Counted from the stretch's first letter, positions 7,571-16,687 are shown. The stretch is DNA of 43,246 nt from Candidatus Bilophila faecipullorum (GCA_944326695.1 CALVEZ010000030.1:1-43246); one strand, 5' to 3'. Numbers and translations: made by a program. Notes: generated from the sequence alone by a model not told the origin.

Positions 7571-8125
7571 ATGCAAGAGCGTCTGTTCAATCGGCTCATG
7601 GATGTTATCGAATACGAAATCGCGCCCTTGACGCGCAAGCGCGTGGCCATCGGCTGCAAGGTTTTCGGAGCGGCGGTCTTGCGTCGCGACGACCTTTCGC
7701 TCGTGGTGGCCGAAACGAATATGGAGGCCTTTTCTCCGCTGTGGCACGGCGAGGTCTACGCCATCAAGCAGTTTTGGGAATGGCAGGGGCATCCTGATCC
7801 GAAGGACTGCCTTTTCCTCGCCACGCACCAGCCCTGCTGCATGTGCGCCTCGGCCATCGCGTGGAGCGGTTTTCCGGAGCTGTACTACCTCTTCGGCTAT
7901 GAAAATACGAGCAAGGATTTCAACATCCCGCACGATCAGAAAATGATCCGCGAGCTTTTCCAATGTACGGCACCCGCCGAGGATTCAAGCTATTATTCCA
8001 GCCGTCCCCTGATGAGCTTGTGCGGCACGCCCGAGGCGCAGGCCCGTTTTGAGCGCATCCGCGCGCTCTACGCCGAGCTTTCGGACATCTATCAGGCGGG
8101 CGAGAAGAAGATGGTTCTTTCCTGA
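7571..8125 (+). CDS. Cytidine/deoxycytidylate deaminase-fold zinc enzyme
   Basis: This 184-residue protein carries the two zinc-deaminase motifs: HGE (His59, catalytic Glu61, in LWHGEVYAI) and PCCMC (Cys89 and Cys92 as zinc ligands). The second is followed by the usual small-residue helix ASAIAWSGF. The family hydrolytically deaminates cytosine, guanine or adenine bases or nucleosides. The long C-terminal part (SKDFNIPHDQKMIRELF to the end) resembles guanine-deaminase or tRNA-type relatives only loosely, so the substrate is open. AAGGAG lies 11 nt before the ATG, slightly far but acceptable. The gene is a single plus-strand unit converging on the M23 peptidase gene, with a GC-rich hairpin between them. 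Confidence 0.85.
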   Translation: MQERLFNRLMDVIEYEIAPLTRKRVAIGCKVFGAAVLRRDDLSLVVAETNMEAFSPLWHGEVYAIKQFWEWQGHPDPKDCLFLATHQPCCMCASAIAWSGFPELYYLFGYENTSKDFNIPHDQKMIRELFQCTAPAEDSSYYSSRPLMSLCGTPEAQARFERIRALYAELSDIYQAGEKKMVLS

Positions 8126-8273
8126 CCTTCCGCCCGCAGCCCGGAAAGGGCGCTGGTGCGGACGGGAAGGCCGCGCCTTTCACTGGCTGGCAGGTTGCGT
8201 CCATCAACTGACACTTCAAGGCGACCGGCCTTGTGTCTTTCTCCGACGCAGGAACGCGGCCGCCAAGCCGCGC

Positions 8274-8309
8274 GGAGGGTGGGGCCGCCCCGTACAAGGC
8301 CCACCCTCC
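8274..8309. terminator. GC-rich hairpin between convergent deaminase and M23 peptidase genes
   Basis: GGAGGGTGGGGCC (8274-8286) pairs with GGCCCACCCTCC (8298-8309), with one bulged G and an 11-nt loop. It lacks a T tract on either strand, so it may act as a bidirectional barrier rather than a classical intrinsic terminator. Confidence 0.4.
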
Positions 8310-8370
8310 ACGCTTCAATGCGCGGTTTCGGGGCGGCCCGGCGGCCTGATGCCTTGAGAGGCCGGGCCTT

Positions 8371-9771
8371 CTAGCTTTCGTTTCCGAACCATGCGTCTGG
8401 ATCGTAGGGAGTGGGGAGGTTTCCGGCGAGGCAGGCGTCCGCTGCCCGCACCACGGCCCGGTAGCGGTCGAGGCGGCGTTTTTCGAGGCCGGGATCGCGG
8501 GGGATGATCAGCTTGCCCGGGTTGACGAAGGTGCCGTTCTTGCGGATGCGGAAGTCGAGATGGGGGCCGGTGGCCGTGCCGGTCGCGCCCACGTAGCCGA
8601 TGGTCTGGCCCTGCCGCACCCGCTTGCCCTTTTTCATGGTTTTGGCGAAGCGCGACATGTGGCCATAGAGGGATTCGAGGCCGTTGTTGTGGCGGATGAT
8701 GATCTGGTTGCCGTAGCCGCCGGCACGCCCGATGGACGTGATGACGCCGTCGCCCACGGCCATGATGGGCGTGCCGGAGGGCGCGCCGTAGTCGATGCCC
8801 TGATGTGGCCGGACATTGCCGAAGACGGGATGGCGTCGGGCCATGCTGTAGCGCGAGGTGACGCGCAGGAAGGACAAGGGCGCTTTCATGATCTGGCGGC
8901 GCAGGTTTTCGCCCTTGGCGTCGTAATAGGTTTCGCGGCCCTGTTCATTGTGGAAGAGGTAGGCCGCGTGGCGCTCGCCGCGGTTGACGAAGCGCGCACC
9001 GAGAACCCGCCCGTATCCGGCGAAGGCGTCGCCCCGGAAGCGTTTTTCCACCAGCACTTCAAAGGAGTCGCCTTCCCGCAGGTCGGTGATGAAGTTGATT
9101 TCTGAAGCGAAAATGTCGGCCAGCGCGATGGCGAGGGCCACGTTTTCGCCCTCTTGAGCCACGGCTTCCGACAGCGTGGACACGATGCGGCCCCGCACCG
9201 CCGTCAGCGTGATGCGATAGTCGATTTCCTCCTGCCGCGCCCGGAAGCCCTCGGGCGTCTTCTCGACGACGAGCGAGGCTTCCTGATTGATTTCGTAGCA
9301 GAAGGAGCGGAAACTTCCGTCGTCGGGATCACGGACGATGGCGAAAGGCTGCCCGAAGCAGATGCTGGTCAGCGCGTAGACGGGTTTGGCGGCGGCGAGC
9401 AGGGCGGCCAGATCGTTGGCGTCCATCCATTCCCCGAGGATTTTCCCCGCCGTATCGCCGCGCTGCACTTCCCCGCGCAGGATTTCCCCGCGCTCTGGAT
9501 CGCGTTCCACCGTGTAGCGGGGATTGGCTTCGTAGACTTCGGGTTCCTCGGTTTCTTCGGCTTCGGACGCGGCGGGCTCGGGCGGGCCGGGGAAATCGTC
9601 TTCGGCGTGCTCGGGAGGAAGGGGAGAAAGGGCGTCCTCCACCGAGAGCACCAGCCGTTGCAGCGGCGCGGGCAGCAGACGGGCGGCCAGTTCTTCGTCG
9701 AAATGCAGGAGCAAGGCGGTGCTGGACAGGACAAGGCAGGCGGTGATGAGACACCAAAGGATATGACGCAT
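8371..9771 (-). CDS. M23-family peptidoglycan endopeptidase, membrane-anchored (MepM/ShyA-like)
   Basis: This 466-residue envelope enzyme is predicted to cut peptide cross-links in peptidoglycan. An N-terminal hydrophobic anchor (about 4-23) is followed by an acidic, proline-rich linker (45-85), a substrate-mimic/OapA-LysM-like region and a second beta domain. The lysostaphin-like domain spans about 305-425. It has HQGIDYG (His323, Asp327) and YGHM (His371). The third motif reads GPHLDFR (His404, Asp406) where classical members have HLH, so Asp replaces the usual third zinc ligand. It converges on the deaminase gene, and its upstream region borders the tRNA-Leu promoter. Only a weak AGGT ribosome site precedes the ATG at 9771. 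Confidence 0.9.
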   Translation of the reverse strand: MRHILWCLITACLVLSSTALLLHFDEELAARLLPAPLQRLVLSVEDALSPLPPEHAEDDFPGPPEPAASEAEETEEPEVYEANPRYTVERDPERGEILRGEVQRGDTAGKILGEWMDANDLAALLAAAKPVYALTSICFGQPFAIVRDPDDGSFRSFCYEINQEASLVVEKTPEGFRARQEEIDYRITLTAVRGRIVSTLSEAVAQEGENVALAIALADIFASEINFITDLREGDSFEVLVEKRFRGDAFAGYGRVLGARFVNRGERHAAYLFHNEQGRETYYDAKGENLRRQIMKAPLSFLRVTSRYSMARRHPVFGNVRPHQGIDYGAPSGTPIMAVGDGVITSIGRAGGYGNQIIIRHNNGLESLYGHMSRFAKTMKKGKRVRQGQTIGYVGATGTATGPHLDFRIRKNGTFVNPGKLIIPRDPGLEKRRLDRYRAVVRAADACLAGNLPTPYDPDAWFGNES

Positions 9772-10005
9772 ATAAAGATACCTGAGGCGGATAAACGTTT
9801 CGGAACACGCAAAAGAGCGTTTGAAACGCCTCTATAACCTATTCGCAAGCGGTAACACAGCTTTTCTTTCATACAAATATTTTGACACTGCGTCACTTCA
9901 GGAGAGAAAAGGCAAGCAAAAAGAGGACAAGGCATAGTAGTAATCCGATAACAAGTCTGCCCTGCGTTGAGGAAAGGTTTCCTTACGGGGAAGAGAGGGT
10001 AAGGT

Positions 10006-10054
10006 GGGGTGCTTCACCGGGGCCGGGCGCGCGTCCGGCAGGGTGAAGCGCCCC
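10006..10054. repeat. Long nested inverted repeat (hairpin)
   Basis: The outer arms are GGGG/CCCC and GCTTCACC (10011-10018) against GGTGAAGC (10042-10049); the inner arms are GCCGG (10022-10026) against CCGGC (10035-10039). This is a stable cruciform-like structure without a downstream T run. Its role is unknown. Confidence 0.5.
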
Positions 10055-10181
10055 GGAAGGAAAAAAGACAGGCGAAAAGGCAGCCCCAAGAAGCCCAGCC
10101 GGGCACATCTACAAAAAATACAGAAGTGATAAATCGTTAGAGCCGGAACGCGGATTTTTTCTTTTTCAGTCAAAAAAAAGC

Positions 10182-10210
10182 TTGCCAAGAAAGGTCGATT
10201 CCGCTAGAAA
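10182..10210 (+). promoter_or_regulatory. Promoter of the tRNA-Leu gene
   Basis: TTGCCA (10182-10187), a 17-bp spacer and TAGAAA (10205-10210) end 9 nt before the first tRNA base. An A8 tract just upstream resembles an UP element. The spacing fits a stable-RNA promoter. Confidence 0.65.
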
Positions 10211-10219
10211 TCTTCTCGC

Positions 10220-10306
10220 GCCGAAGTGGTGGAATTGGTAGACACGCTAGGTTCAGGGTCTAGTCGGGGTTCCTCGGTGGGAGTTCGAGTCTCCCCTTCG
10301 GCACCA
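10220..10306 (+). tRNA. tRNA-Leu, anticodon CAG
   Basis: This 87-nt class II tRNA has acceptor stem GCCGAAG paired with CTTCGGC, discriminator A and an encoded CCA end (10304-10306). The D-loop contains AATTGGTAGAC, the anticodon loop is TTCAGGG with CAG at 10254-10256, and a long variable arm (TCGGGGTTCCTCGG) and T-loop GTTCGAGTC follow. The long variable arm and sequence fit tRNA-Leu reading CUG codons. A terminator follows directly. The gene marks the left border of an A+T-richer block. Confidence 0.97.
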
Positions 10307-10895
10307 TTTTTTAAAGCCGTTACAGTAATATGCTGTGACGGCTTTTTGTTGTTCTCTCTTTCAATCCGTTACAGGGAAAGCGCAAAAGCCTTGATGAAAG
10401 TAACGTGTGCAATTGCCCTGCAAAGTCGGGTCATAACGGCAGAGAACCGGTAAAAGCTTGCGATAACCCGTTCAGGTTTTTCCCAAGACTTTGTCACAGA
10501 AAATGATTGGCACTTTCTTTAGTGCGTTGGAATTTAAAAGCATTTTCAATGCAGTTGAGGGCACAGGCGCCACAATACGAAAACGCTCGTATGCAGTATT
10601 CTGAAATCAAAGAGGAAATATATCACTCGATGACTATGACAGAACCGTTTCCCAAACGGTGGGCAGGTGTTTTTGAAGGGGTATTCCGTATCCGAGTCAG
10701 CAGCCGTGTTCTGAGCTATAGGCGGAGCGTCCAGCAGAATTTTACCCTATCCGGCTTAAAATCATTTTTTCGGCGGCAAGCCCTTCGCGGCAACGGCGAA
10801 AAGGTTGCTCCAGTCCTGTATGTTTGCGCCCAGTGTTCTTTGGCGGCATAAGGTGCCGAGCGGTTGCAACTCTGGTTGTTTCACTTCGCGCCTGT
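10307..10895. other. Intergenic stretch downstream of tRNA-Leu, no supported gene
   Basis: After the terminator the sequence is noticeably less GC-rich than the chromosome to the left. One plus-strand frame of 114 codons (10507-10851, TTG start) and a 33-codon frame at 10504 have no ribosome site and no recognisable product. The position just 3' of a tRNA and the base composition suggest remnants of inserted DNA. No integrase is present. Confidence 0.45.
10313..10348 (+). terminator. Intrinsic terminator of tRNA-Leu
   Basis: GCCGTTACAG pairs with CTGTGACGGC (one G-T wobble) around a 7-nt loop, with an A run before and TTTTT after. It starts 7 nt after the CCA end. Confidence 0.85.
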
Positions 10896-12074
10896 TCAAT
10901 CCCGTCCCGCTTTACGGGCGCATTTATCGGCATACATGAGCTGGTCAGCCCGAGTCAGCAGTTCGTCGCCCTTTTCGTTGCCGGAAAAAGCGGATACCCC
11001 GACGCTTGCCTTCACGGTCACGCTCTTTCCTTCGTATGCCAAAGGCTCCTCCACCAATGCCCGAATGCGTTCGATTTTTGTATTGACGTCTCTCGGAAGC
11101 GCATTGGCTTCGATAAGCAGCACGAATTCGTCACCGCCAAGACGGATGACCGTATCGTGGGATCGGACCTGGCTCAAAAGACGTCTGGCGGTGACCTGGA
11201 GAACAAAATCCCCGGCGGCATGCCCGAGCGTATCGTTAATGGGCTTGAAGTCATCAAGGTCAATGAGGACGACGTAGCCCTCTCCCCCATAACGCTTGGC
11301 TCTGTCCAGGGCGGCATCGAGGCATTCGGCCAGTTTCAGGCGATTGCCGAGACCTGTGAGCGGATCGATCCGGGCCTGCTGTTCAAGTTCGGCCTGCTGG
11401 CGGGCTACTGTTTCCATCAGTTCGTCGTAAGCTTTGATCACGCCGGAGAGTTCGTCATTGCGATGGTTGATGGATATTTCCGCTGCGAATACCGGGTTGT
11501 TGCGGCTGATGTCCCGTTTGTCGATGAGCTGCTGAAAGGCTTCGAGAGGACGGCTGATCAGACGGCGGAAGGTCAGCAGGGCCACCACAGTCAGACACAG
11601 CGCCATGGTGGTGGTTATGAAGAGATAGGCCCGGAGGGAATCTGTAGCACTTTGTATGATGCTGACCGGAGTGAAGTCTATTTCAAGCGTTCCGACATTG
11701 AAGTCGTGTTCCGTGCCGTCGTCGTAGACAAGCTGCCGGACATGAGGCGGCGTGTCCCCGTCCAGAAAAACTCCGCTTGTCAACGTACTGCCCGTGCAGG
11801 CGTTATGCAGGCGGATACCGCTGATGTCCTTGGCGTGGAGCATGGAATTCATAATAGCCTGGGCTGCCGTATCGTCACAATCCCATAAGGGTTTGACGAG
11901 CGCCTTGGCGCAGGCGTCGCTAAGGAATTGCAGACGCTGGTTTTGCTCCATTCGGGCCATGTTGTGACCCACAACGACATTGGCCGCTATAGCCAGACCT
12001 ACGGTCAGCAGCAGAGGCGGGAGCAGCCGGTTTATAAATTGGCGGAAGAGGCTATTATGGGTAGTATTTTTCAT
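10896..12074 (-). CDS. Membrane diguanylate cyclase with periplasmic sensor and HAMP-like linker
   Basis: This 392-residue protein makes cyclic di-GMP from two GTP. Transmembrane helices lie at about 17-37 and 148-169, enclosing a periplasmic sensor of about 110 residues. A HAMP-like linker and a coiled coil (about 170-235) connect to the GGDEF domain. The active site GGDEF is intact at 313-317, with RSHD (304-307) five residues before it as a product-inhibition I-site, so the enzyme should be active and feedback-controlled. The ATG at 12074 overlaps the stop of the binding-protein gene as ATGA. The coupling suggests that the periplasmic protein feeds a ligand signal to this cyclase. Confidence 0.93.
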   Translation of the reverse strand: MKNTTHNSLFRQFINRLLPPLLLTVGLAIAANVVVGHNMARMEQNQRLQFLSDACAKALVKPLWDCDDTAAQAIMNSMLHAKDISGIRLHNACTGSTLTSGVFLDGDTPPHVRQLVYDDGTEHDFNVGTLEIDFTPVSIIQSATDSLRAYLFITTTMALCLTVVALLTFRRLISRPLEAFQQLIDKRDISRNNPVFAAEISINHRNDELSGVIKAYDELMETVARQQAELEQQARIDPLTGLGNRLKLAECLDAALDRAKRYGGEGYVVLIDLDDFKPINDTLGHAAGDFVLQVTARRLLSQVRSHDTVIRLGGDEFVLLIEANALPRDVNTKIERIRALVEEPLAYEGKSVTVKASVGVSAFSGNEKGDELLTRADQLMYADKCARKAGRD

Positions 12075-12937
12075 TGCATCGGCCGGAAGATGAGGTGCCT
12101 GTATTGCGGTGGAACAAGCTCATCCCCATAAAAGGGGTTGCCGATATCGATAATGCGCCGTGCTGTGAAAAGTTTTTTATCCGGTTCGGCACGATGGCGG
12201 AGCCAGAGCGACATGAAGGTTCCGTCCCGCACAATGGCGTCAAAGCCCCGCACAAGGGCATCGTAGAGTTCATCAGCGTCGGGAGAGGGAGAAACCCAGA
12301 CAAAGCGGAACCAAGGGTAGCGCACAAGAATATGTTCGTCTGCCGTGAGTTGAGGGTAGGCCTTGCGAAAATGGGGCAGGAAGAAGGTCAGGGTTTCTTC
12401 CAGACCAAGAGGGAAAAGATCAATGAATCCCGCTTCCATCTGTTTCGCAAACTGTCCGTCGGACCAGTTGCGTACTTCCTTGGTGGGAATGCCGGCGGCG
12501 CGGTAAATGTCCACATCCATCCAGCCTTCGTTCTGCCCTATGACGAAGGCGTGCATATCCTTTGGCTCGCGCACGCTTTTCAGCATATCCTTCTTTCTTT
12601 CCAGCAGGATATTGAGGCGATAGCTAAGGATGCCCCTGTCCAGCGGCACCGGGATCATGCGCAGTTTGCCTTGCCGCACCAGCTCAAGACGCTGCGGCGT
12701 GGCGGGCATCATATCCACATGGGTGATACCACTGCTGATTTGATGGACGTTGCGACGTTCGTTTCCGATGGGCGCATCCTGAAAGTCGGCTTGGAAACCA
12801 ACGGCATCAAGAGCTGCGAAGATAAGAGCACGTCCATGCGCGAGGTGGGGTTCATTCTGCATGACATAGACGTCACCATACGCAGGAACAGTGGAAAACA
12901 GCAGGGTCAGAAGAAAGATAAAAAGGATACGCCGCAT
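12071..12937 (-). CDS. Periplasmic solute-binding-like protein paired with the diguanylate cyclase
   Basis: This 288-residue exported protein has a signal peptide (MRRILFIFLLTLLFSTVPAYG) and then a fold resembling family-3 (polar amino acid type) binding proteins. Visible signs are the early ALDAVGFQADF strand-helix, THVDMMPATPQRLELVRQGKL, a hinge-like segment and DALVRGFDAIVRDGTFMSLW near the C-terminus. It has no transporter genes nearby and overlaps the cyclase gene by 4 bp. It is therefore more likely a sensor subunit than an uptake protein. Comparable binding-protein/GGDEF pairs occur in other proteobacteria. The ribosome site is weak (GGGATAA). The ligand is unknown. Confidence 0.8.
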   Translation of the reverse strand: MRRILFIFLLTLLFSTVPAYGDVYVMQNEPHLAHGRALIFAALDAVGFQADFQDAPIGNERRNVHQISSGITHVDMMPATPQRLELVRQGKLRMIPVPLDRGILSYRLNILLERKKDMLKSVREPKDMHAFVIGQNEGWMDVDIYRAAGIPTKEVRNWSDGQFAKQMEAGFIDLFPLGLEETLTFFLPHFRKAYPQLTADEHILVRYPWFRFVWVSPSPDADELYDALVRGFDAIVRDGTFMSLWLRHRAEPDKKLFTARRIIDIGNPFYGDELVPPQYRHLIFRPMQ

Positions 12938-13127
12938 ACGTCTTTTATCCCAGGTTTAGAGAAAAAATATATCCTCGGTGTTGCCCAAAGGTTTTTTTGA
13001 AAGCGGATATGAGCTTTCTATGAGGCATACAAAAAGCATTCTATAGAAAGGTGCATCAAATGAATTTTCGCTGTTTTTAAGGATCGATGTCTTATTTTTG
13101 AGCAGAGATATTTTTGATGTGGTACAT

Positions 13128-14735
13128 TTAAGAATACAAGAAACCATTATGGCTGTTTTTGCTCTCGAATTCATCAACCCATGTTTCAAATTCAGGCACT
13201 GCCAAAGGTTTTGAAAAGAAATATCCCTGAACGGAATGACAGGGGAGCGTTTGTAGATAATCTATTTGTTCCTGTGTTTCAATTCCCTCCGCCACAGGAT
13301 GGATATTAAGCTGAACAGCCAATTCCATAATGCATTTGATGATGTTCCTGTTTTTCATGTTGTCGAGATTCCTGAAGAAGGAACGATCAAATTTCAACGA
13401 ATCAATATCAAATTCACTGAGGAGGCTGAGCGACGAATATCCGAAACCAAAGTCATCGAGGGAGCTTTTAAATCCATATTCGTGTATCTTCTTGATTCCC
13501 TTTTTGACTTTTTGCAGCGCCCCATCATTCAAAAAAATACTTTCCGTCAGTTCAAATTCGATTAATCCTCTATCAATATGATATTTTTCAGCAAGTTCCA
13601 CAAAGGCATTCAAGAAGCCTTCATGCACAAAATGATTTCGGGACAGATTCACTGAAATGGGGAAAAGGGGCTTTCCCTCTCTTTGCCTTTTATTCAACCA
13701 TATACATGTTTGTTCAAACATGTATTGATCCAGTTTTTGGATTTTACCATTTTTCTCCAAAACAGGTATGAAGTCTATCGGTGATACGATACCTTTTTGA
13801 GGATGAAACCAGCGTACCAGAGCTTCCCCGCCTACAACTTTTTTATATTCAAGGCTTATTTTTGGCTGTAAGTAGAGCTGAAATTCTTTACGCTGAATGG
13901 AGGTTTCAAAGCCTCTATAAACTTCACGCTCCCAATATATTTTTTCCGCAATGGCAGTATTGAAAAATACACATTTTGTTGTACTTTCCACTGCCAGTAT
14001 CTTTACGATGGTCCGAACTTGATCTTGCAGTGTTGTGATTTCCGTATTTTTATCCTGAACGAAGCACCCTCCTTGTTTAAAGAGTACCTTGTATTGATGG
14101 GTATCCTTATCTTTAAACGTATTGATTTCATCAATTATTTCATCAATTCTTCTTTGGATGGTCTGTACATCTCTTTCTTTCAGGCACAAGAAAAAATGAT
14201 CCATTTCGCTGCGTGTGGCGAATTCAAAATGATCCTTTTTTAAATGCTTTTCTATGACTTGATAGAAATATTTGAGCAGTTGATTCCCTTTCAGTACACC
14301 GAAGAGTTCGTTTATTTCTTTAAAGTCGTTTACATCCAGCAAAATAATGACATATTGACATGGATCATGCTCTCTACAGAGCTTGCGATAGCGCCTCTGG
14401 AATTCGATATTATTGAAACCACCGGTGATTTTATCGGAAAAGGCCAATTTTTTCAGCTTTTTCCTGTTGGCGTTATTAATCCAAATAAAAAGAAAAAAGA
14501 ATCCAAGCAATACAAGAAGAGTTTCTATGATACTGAATCTGTCGGCTTGCATCATAAGGCCATGAGATGAATCTGTGAACAAATGCATCGGAATGATGGG
14601 CACTATGCGGCAGTCATGTTTTTCCGTAGTGGTATGGGGAAGACAGGATTCTTTCGCTTCTCCGTATATCGATGTAAAAATATCCCCGTCGGTATGGGAA
14701 ACACCTTTTCCCATTTTTTTAATGAATTGAATCAT
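13128..14735 (-). CDS. EAL-domain c-di-GMP phosphodiesterase with degenerate GGDEF, probably 5'-truncated
   Basis: This 535-residue protein degrades c-di-GMP. From the start there is the tail of an extracytoplasmic sensor (1-65), one transmembrane helix (about 70-87), a GGDEF-like domain whose signature has decayed to EMDHF (177-181), and an EAL domain from about 275. EAL catalytic residues are present: EALVRW (304-309), Asn363 in NLS, Glu395/Glu398 in ELTES, DDFGFGYSS (427-435), Lys448, Glu483 and QGYFFSKP. The phosphodiesterase should be active and the GGDEF part regulatory. The same frame stays open for about 45 codons upstream of the ATG without any ATG, GTG or TTG, and no ribosome site is seen, so the usual full sensor and N-terminal helix are missing. 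The base composition is A+T-rich. Confidence 0.88.
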   Translation of the reverse strand: MIQFIKKMGKGVSHTDGDIFTSIYGEAKESCLPHTTTEKHDCRIVPIIPMHLFTDSSHGLMMQADRFSIIETLLVLLGFFFLFIWINNANRKKLKKLAFSDKITGGFNNIEFQRRYRKLCREHDPCQYVIILLDVNDFKEINELFGVLKGNQLLKYFYQVIEKHLKKDHFEFATRSEMDHFFLCLKERDVQTIQRRIDEIIDEINTFKDKDTHQYKVLFKQGGCFVQDKNTEITTLQDQVRTIVKILAVESTTKCVFFNTAIAEKIYWEREVYRGFETSIQRKEFQLYLQPKISLEYKKVVGGEALVRWFHPQKGIVSPIDFIPVLEKNGKIQKLDQYMFEQTCIWLNKRQREGKPLFPISVNLSRNHFVHEGFLNAFVELAEKYHIDRGLIEFELTESIFLNDGALQKVKKGIKKIHEYGFKSSLDDFGFGYSSLSLLSEFDIDSLKFDRSFFRNLDNMKNRNIIKCIMELAVQLNIHPVAEGIETQEQIDYLQTLPCHSVQGYFFSKPLAVPEFETWVDEFESKNSHNGFLYS

Positions 14736-14971
14736 AGAGCTGCTCTTGAGGTCTGGAAGTTAACCTTTAGTGTTCTGAAACAAATCTCTATTTCTCGAAT
14801 TCGGGATAGTTCTAGTGATACTCCAGAGAAAAAATTTGGAAATGATTGTATTTTATTAAAATGTACTCTGCAATTTATGCGCTATGCAATTTTCAATGTT
14901 GCTGTTTGCATCATGGCATGATGCGGCATAAATACTATTCGTACTTTTCATATTGAATACATACGTATAGC

Positions 14972-16687
14972 TTATTTTATAAAATCAGAAAAGTCTTCGT
15001 TGACTAATTGGTTCGCAAAGGTGACCTGATTTTTTCCGCTGCGTTTACTAAAGTACAGTGCGGTATCAGCCTTCCGAAGCAGTGTCGCGCATGCTGTACC
15101 GTCTTCAGGATACCGTGCAACGCCAATACTGCAGGAGACGCCGCATGAACGCAACGGATCATCCAGCAAGGCGGTAAAAATTGCTTGAAAGCGTTCCGCA
15201 CAGCGTTTGATTGGTTCAATTCCCTTCATGGCGGGAAGAAAGGCTATGAATTCGTCGCCACCGATTCGGCCCAAAATATCCGTGGGCCGGAGGGCTCCCT
15301 GAAATTGTTCCCCTATCGAACAGAGAAGGTCGTCACCCCGTTGATGTCCCAGGTGATCATTCACTTGTTTGAAATTATCCAGATCAATAAATAATAAGGC
15401 GGCGGGGATATTGGGATAGGCTTCAAGGTGTTTTTCAATGAGGCGTAAGGACGTTTTGTGGTTATAGAGGCCGGTTAATGAATCGGTTTGGGCTTCGCGT
15501 TTGGCCTTTTTGAGTTTTTTTTCTCCCTCGTAGACGTCTGTGATATCCGTTCGCGTAAGCAGGATCATCTTGTTGGGCCTGTCATAATAAATATACTGAA
15601 GCCTTTTATACGTATAGCCCTTGACCGGGTCCATAACGCCTACATTAAACGAATGCTCTTCATGTTTTTCCAGTTGTTCGATAACGCGGTCCAGTTGCAT
15701 TTCTCGAATGGTCATTTCGACATCTTCAGGAGCAACGAAGTCCTGGGCGTATTTGACCAATTCCGTGGCATAGTCGTCACACACAGCAGGGGGAAGAGGC
15801 GTTCCACTGTTGTTGCAGCCAAACATGATATAGCTGTTTTTGTTGGCATCGAGATAGATAAAGTAATCGCAGTTTTTATATACGTATCGCTCAACGATGC
15901 TTTGCAGCAATTTTTTTTGATCGATGTCGTGCAACGTGATCAGCAATCTGGTCTTTCCTGACATCTGGATGCAGAATATCTCGAAGTTCACCCAGATATA
16001 CACGCCGTTGCGTATAAGACGCGCTTCAGCGCTCCGATGCTTGGCGGAACCGTCCGCAAACTTTCTCAGGGCCTCCATGGACAGAAAACCGCCAAGTATC
16101 GCATGGTCTTCTCCATGTACGCCTTCCGTTTGACAGAATGCCAGAAAATCCGTCCAATCGAATTCAGTTTTTTCTATATCTCCATAGTCTGCCGTCTGCA
16201 GCACCCGGGCTTTTTCCGTTTCCATGTCCAGCTCAATGATGACATCAAAGAGTTTTTCCAGGATTTGCATGAACTGATGGAGGAATAGACTGTAGGAGAT
16301 TTCAGGTTCCGCCTTGCAGGAGGGCTCGACGAATCGAAGGGCGCAAAGTACGTTATATTCGGTGGCAGGAACAATTGATGCCAATATGGGCTGGGTTGCC
16401 ACCCCGGAAATACGCGAGAAGCAAAATTCGCGCGGGGTGCCGCTTCGCCAGACGGAACGCAAGTTTTCAGAATGGAAAAATTGACAAAAGGCCTTTCGAT
16501 CTTCCGGCACGATATGTTGTTCGGCAAGTGCGGCCAGATAAGGAGCGGTAAACGTATCGGTATTTTGGAAAAGCGCACTCGAAGAGCCGGCGGAGAGGAG
16601 CCGACATGTGCCCTTTTTCAGATCAATGTCGGCAACCTCCGTATAGAGGCCGAATAAAGCGGACAGGTAGCGTTCAGCGTTCTTCAT
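14972..16687 (-). CDS. Cytoplasmic diguanylate cyclase with N-terminal PAS-like domains
   Basis: This 571-residue soluble protein has no signal peptide or membrane helix. About 390 residues of sensory region look like three PAS-like modules (roughly 1-125, 130-265 and 270-390; for example YIWVNFEIFCIQMSGKTRLLITLHDID and the matching strands later). A short helix KKLKKAKREAQ then leads into the GGDEF domain TDSLTGLYNH. GGDEF is intact (476-480) and RPTD (467-470) provides an I-site, so an active, feedback-inhibited cyclase is expected. It lies 236 bp upstream of the EAL gene on the same strand, giving opposing c-di-GMP activities side by side. No strong ribosome site precedes the ATG at 16687. 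Confidence 0.9.
   Translation of the reverse strand: MKNAERYLSALFGLYTEVADIDLKKGTCRLLSAGSSSALFQNTDTFTAPYLAALAEQHIVPEDRKAFCQFFHSENLRSVWRSGTPREFCFSRISGVATQPILASIVPATEYNVLCALRFVEPSCKAEPEISYSLFLHQFMQILEKLFDVIIELDMETEKARVLQTADYGDIEKTEFDWTDFLAFCQTEGVHGEDHAILGGFLSMEALRKFADGSAKHRSAEARLIRNGVYIWVNFEIFCIQMSGKTRLLITLHDIDQKKLLQSIVERYVYKNCDYFIYLDANKNSYIMFGCNNSGTPLPPAVCDDYATELVKYAQDFVAPEDVEMTIREMQLDRVIEQLEKHEEHSFNVGVMDPVKGYTYKRLQYIYYDRPNKMILLTRTDITDVYEGEKKLKKAKREAQTDSLTGLYNHKTSLRLIEKHLEAYPNIPAALLFIDLDNFKQVNDHLGHQRGDDLLCSIGEQFQGALRPTDILGRIGGDEFIAFLPAMKGIEPIKRCAERFQAIFTALLDDPLRSCGVSCSIGVARYPEDGTACATLLRKADTALYFSKRSGKNQVTFANQLVNEDFSDFIK

Larger units (their letters stand above)
9772..10219. other. Intergenic region upstream of tRNA-Leu and of the M23 peptidase
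   Basis: There is no coding gene. A long hairpin lies at 10006-10054: GGGG plus GCTTCACC on the left, GGTGAAGC plus CCCC on the right, with an inner GCCGG/CCGGC stem. The tRNA promoter follows at 10182-10210. The peptidase promoter must also be in this stretch but is not obvious. Confidence 0.5.

Noticed and set aside
10507..10851. 114-codon frame after tRNA-Leu with a TTG start
   Set aside because: No ribosome site, family or conserved pattern is seen; it is likely chance in an A+T-richer gap.
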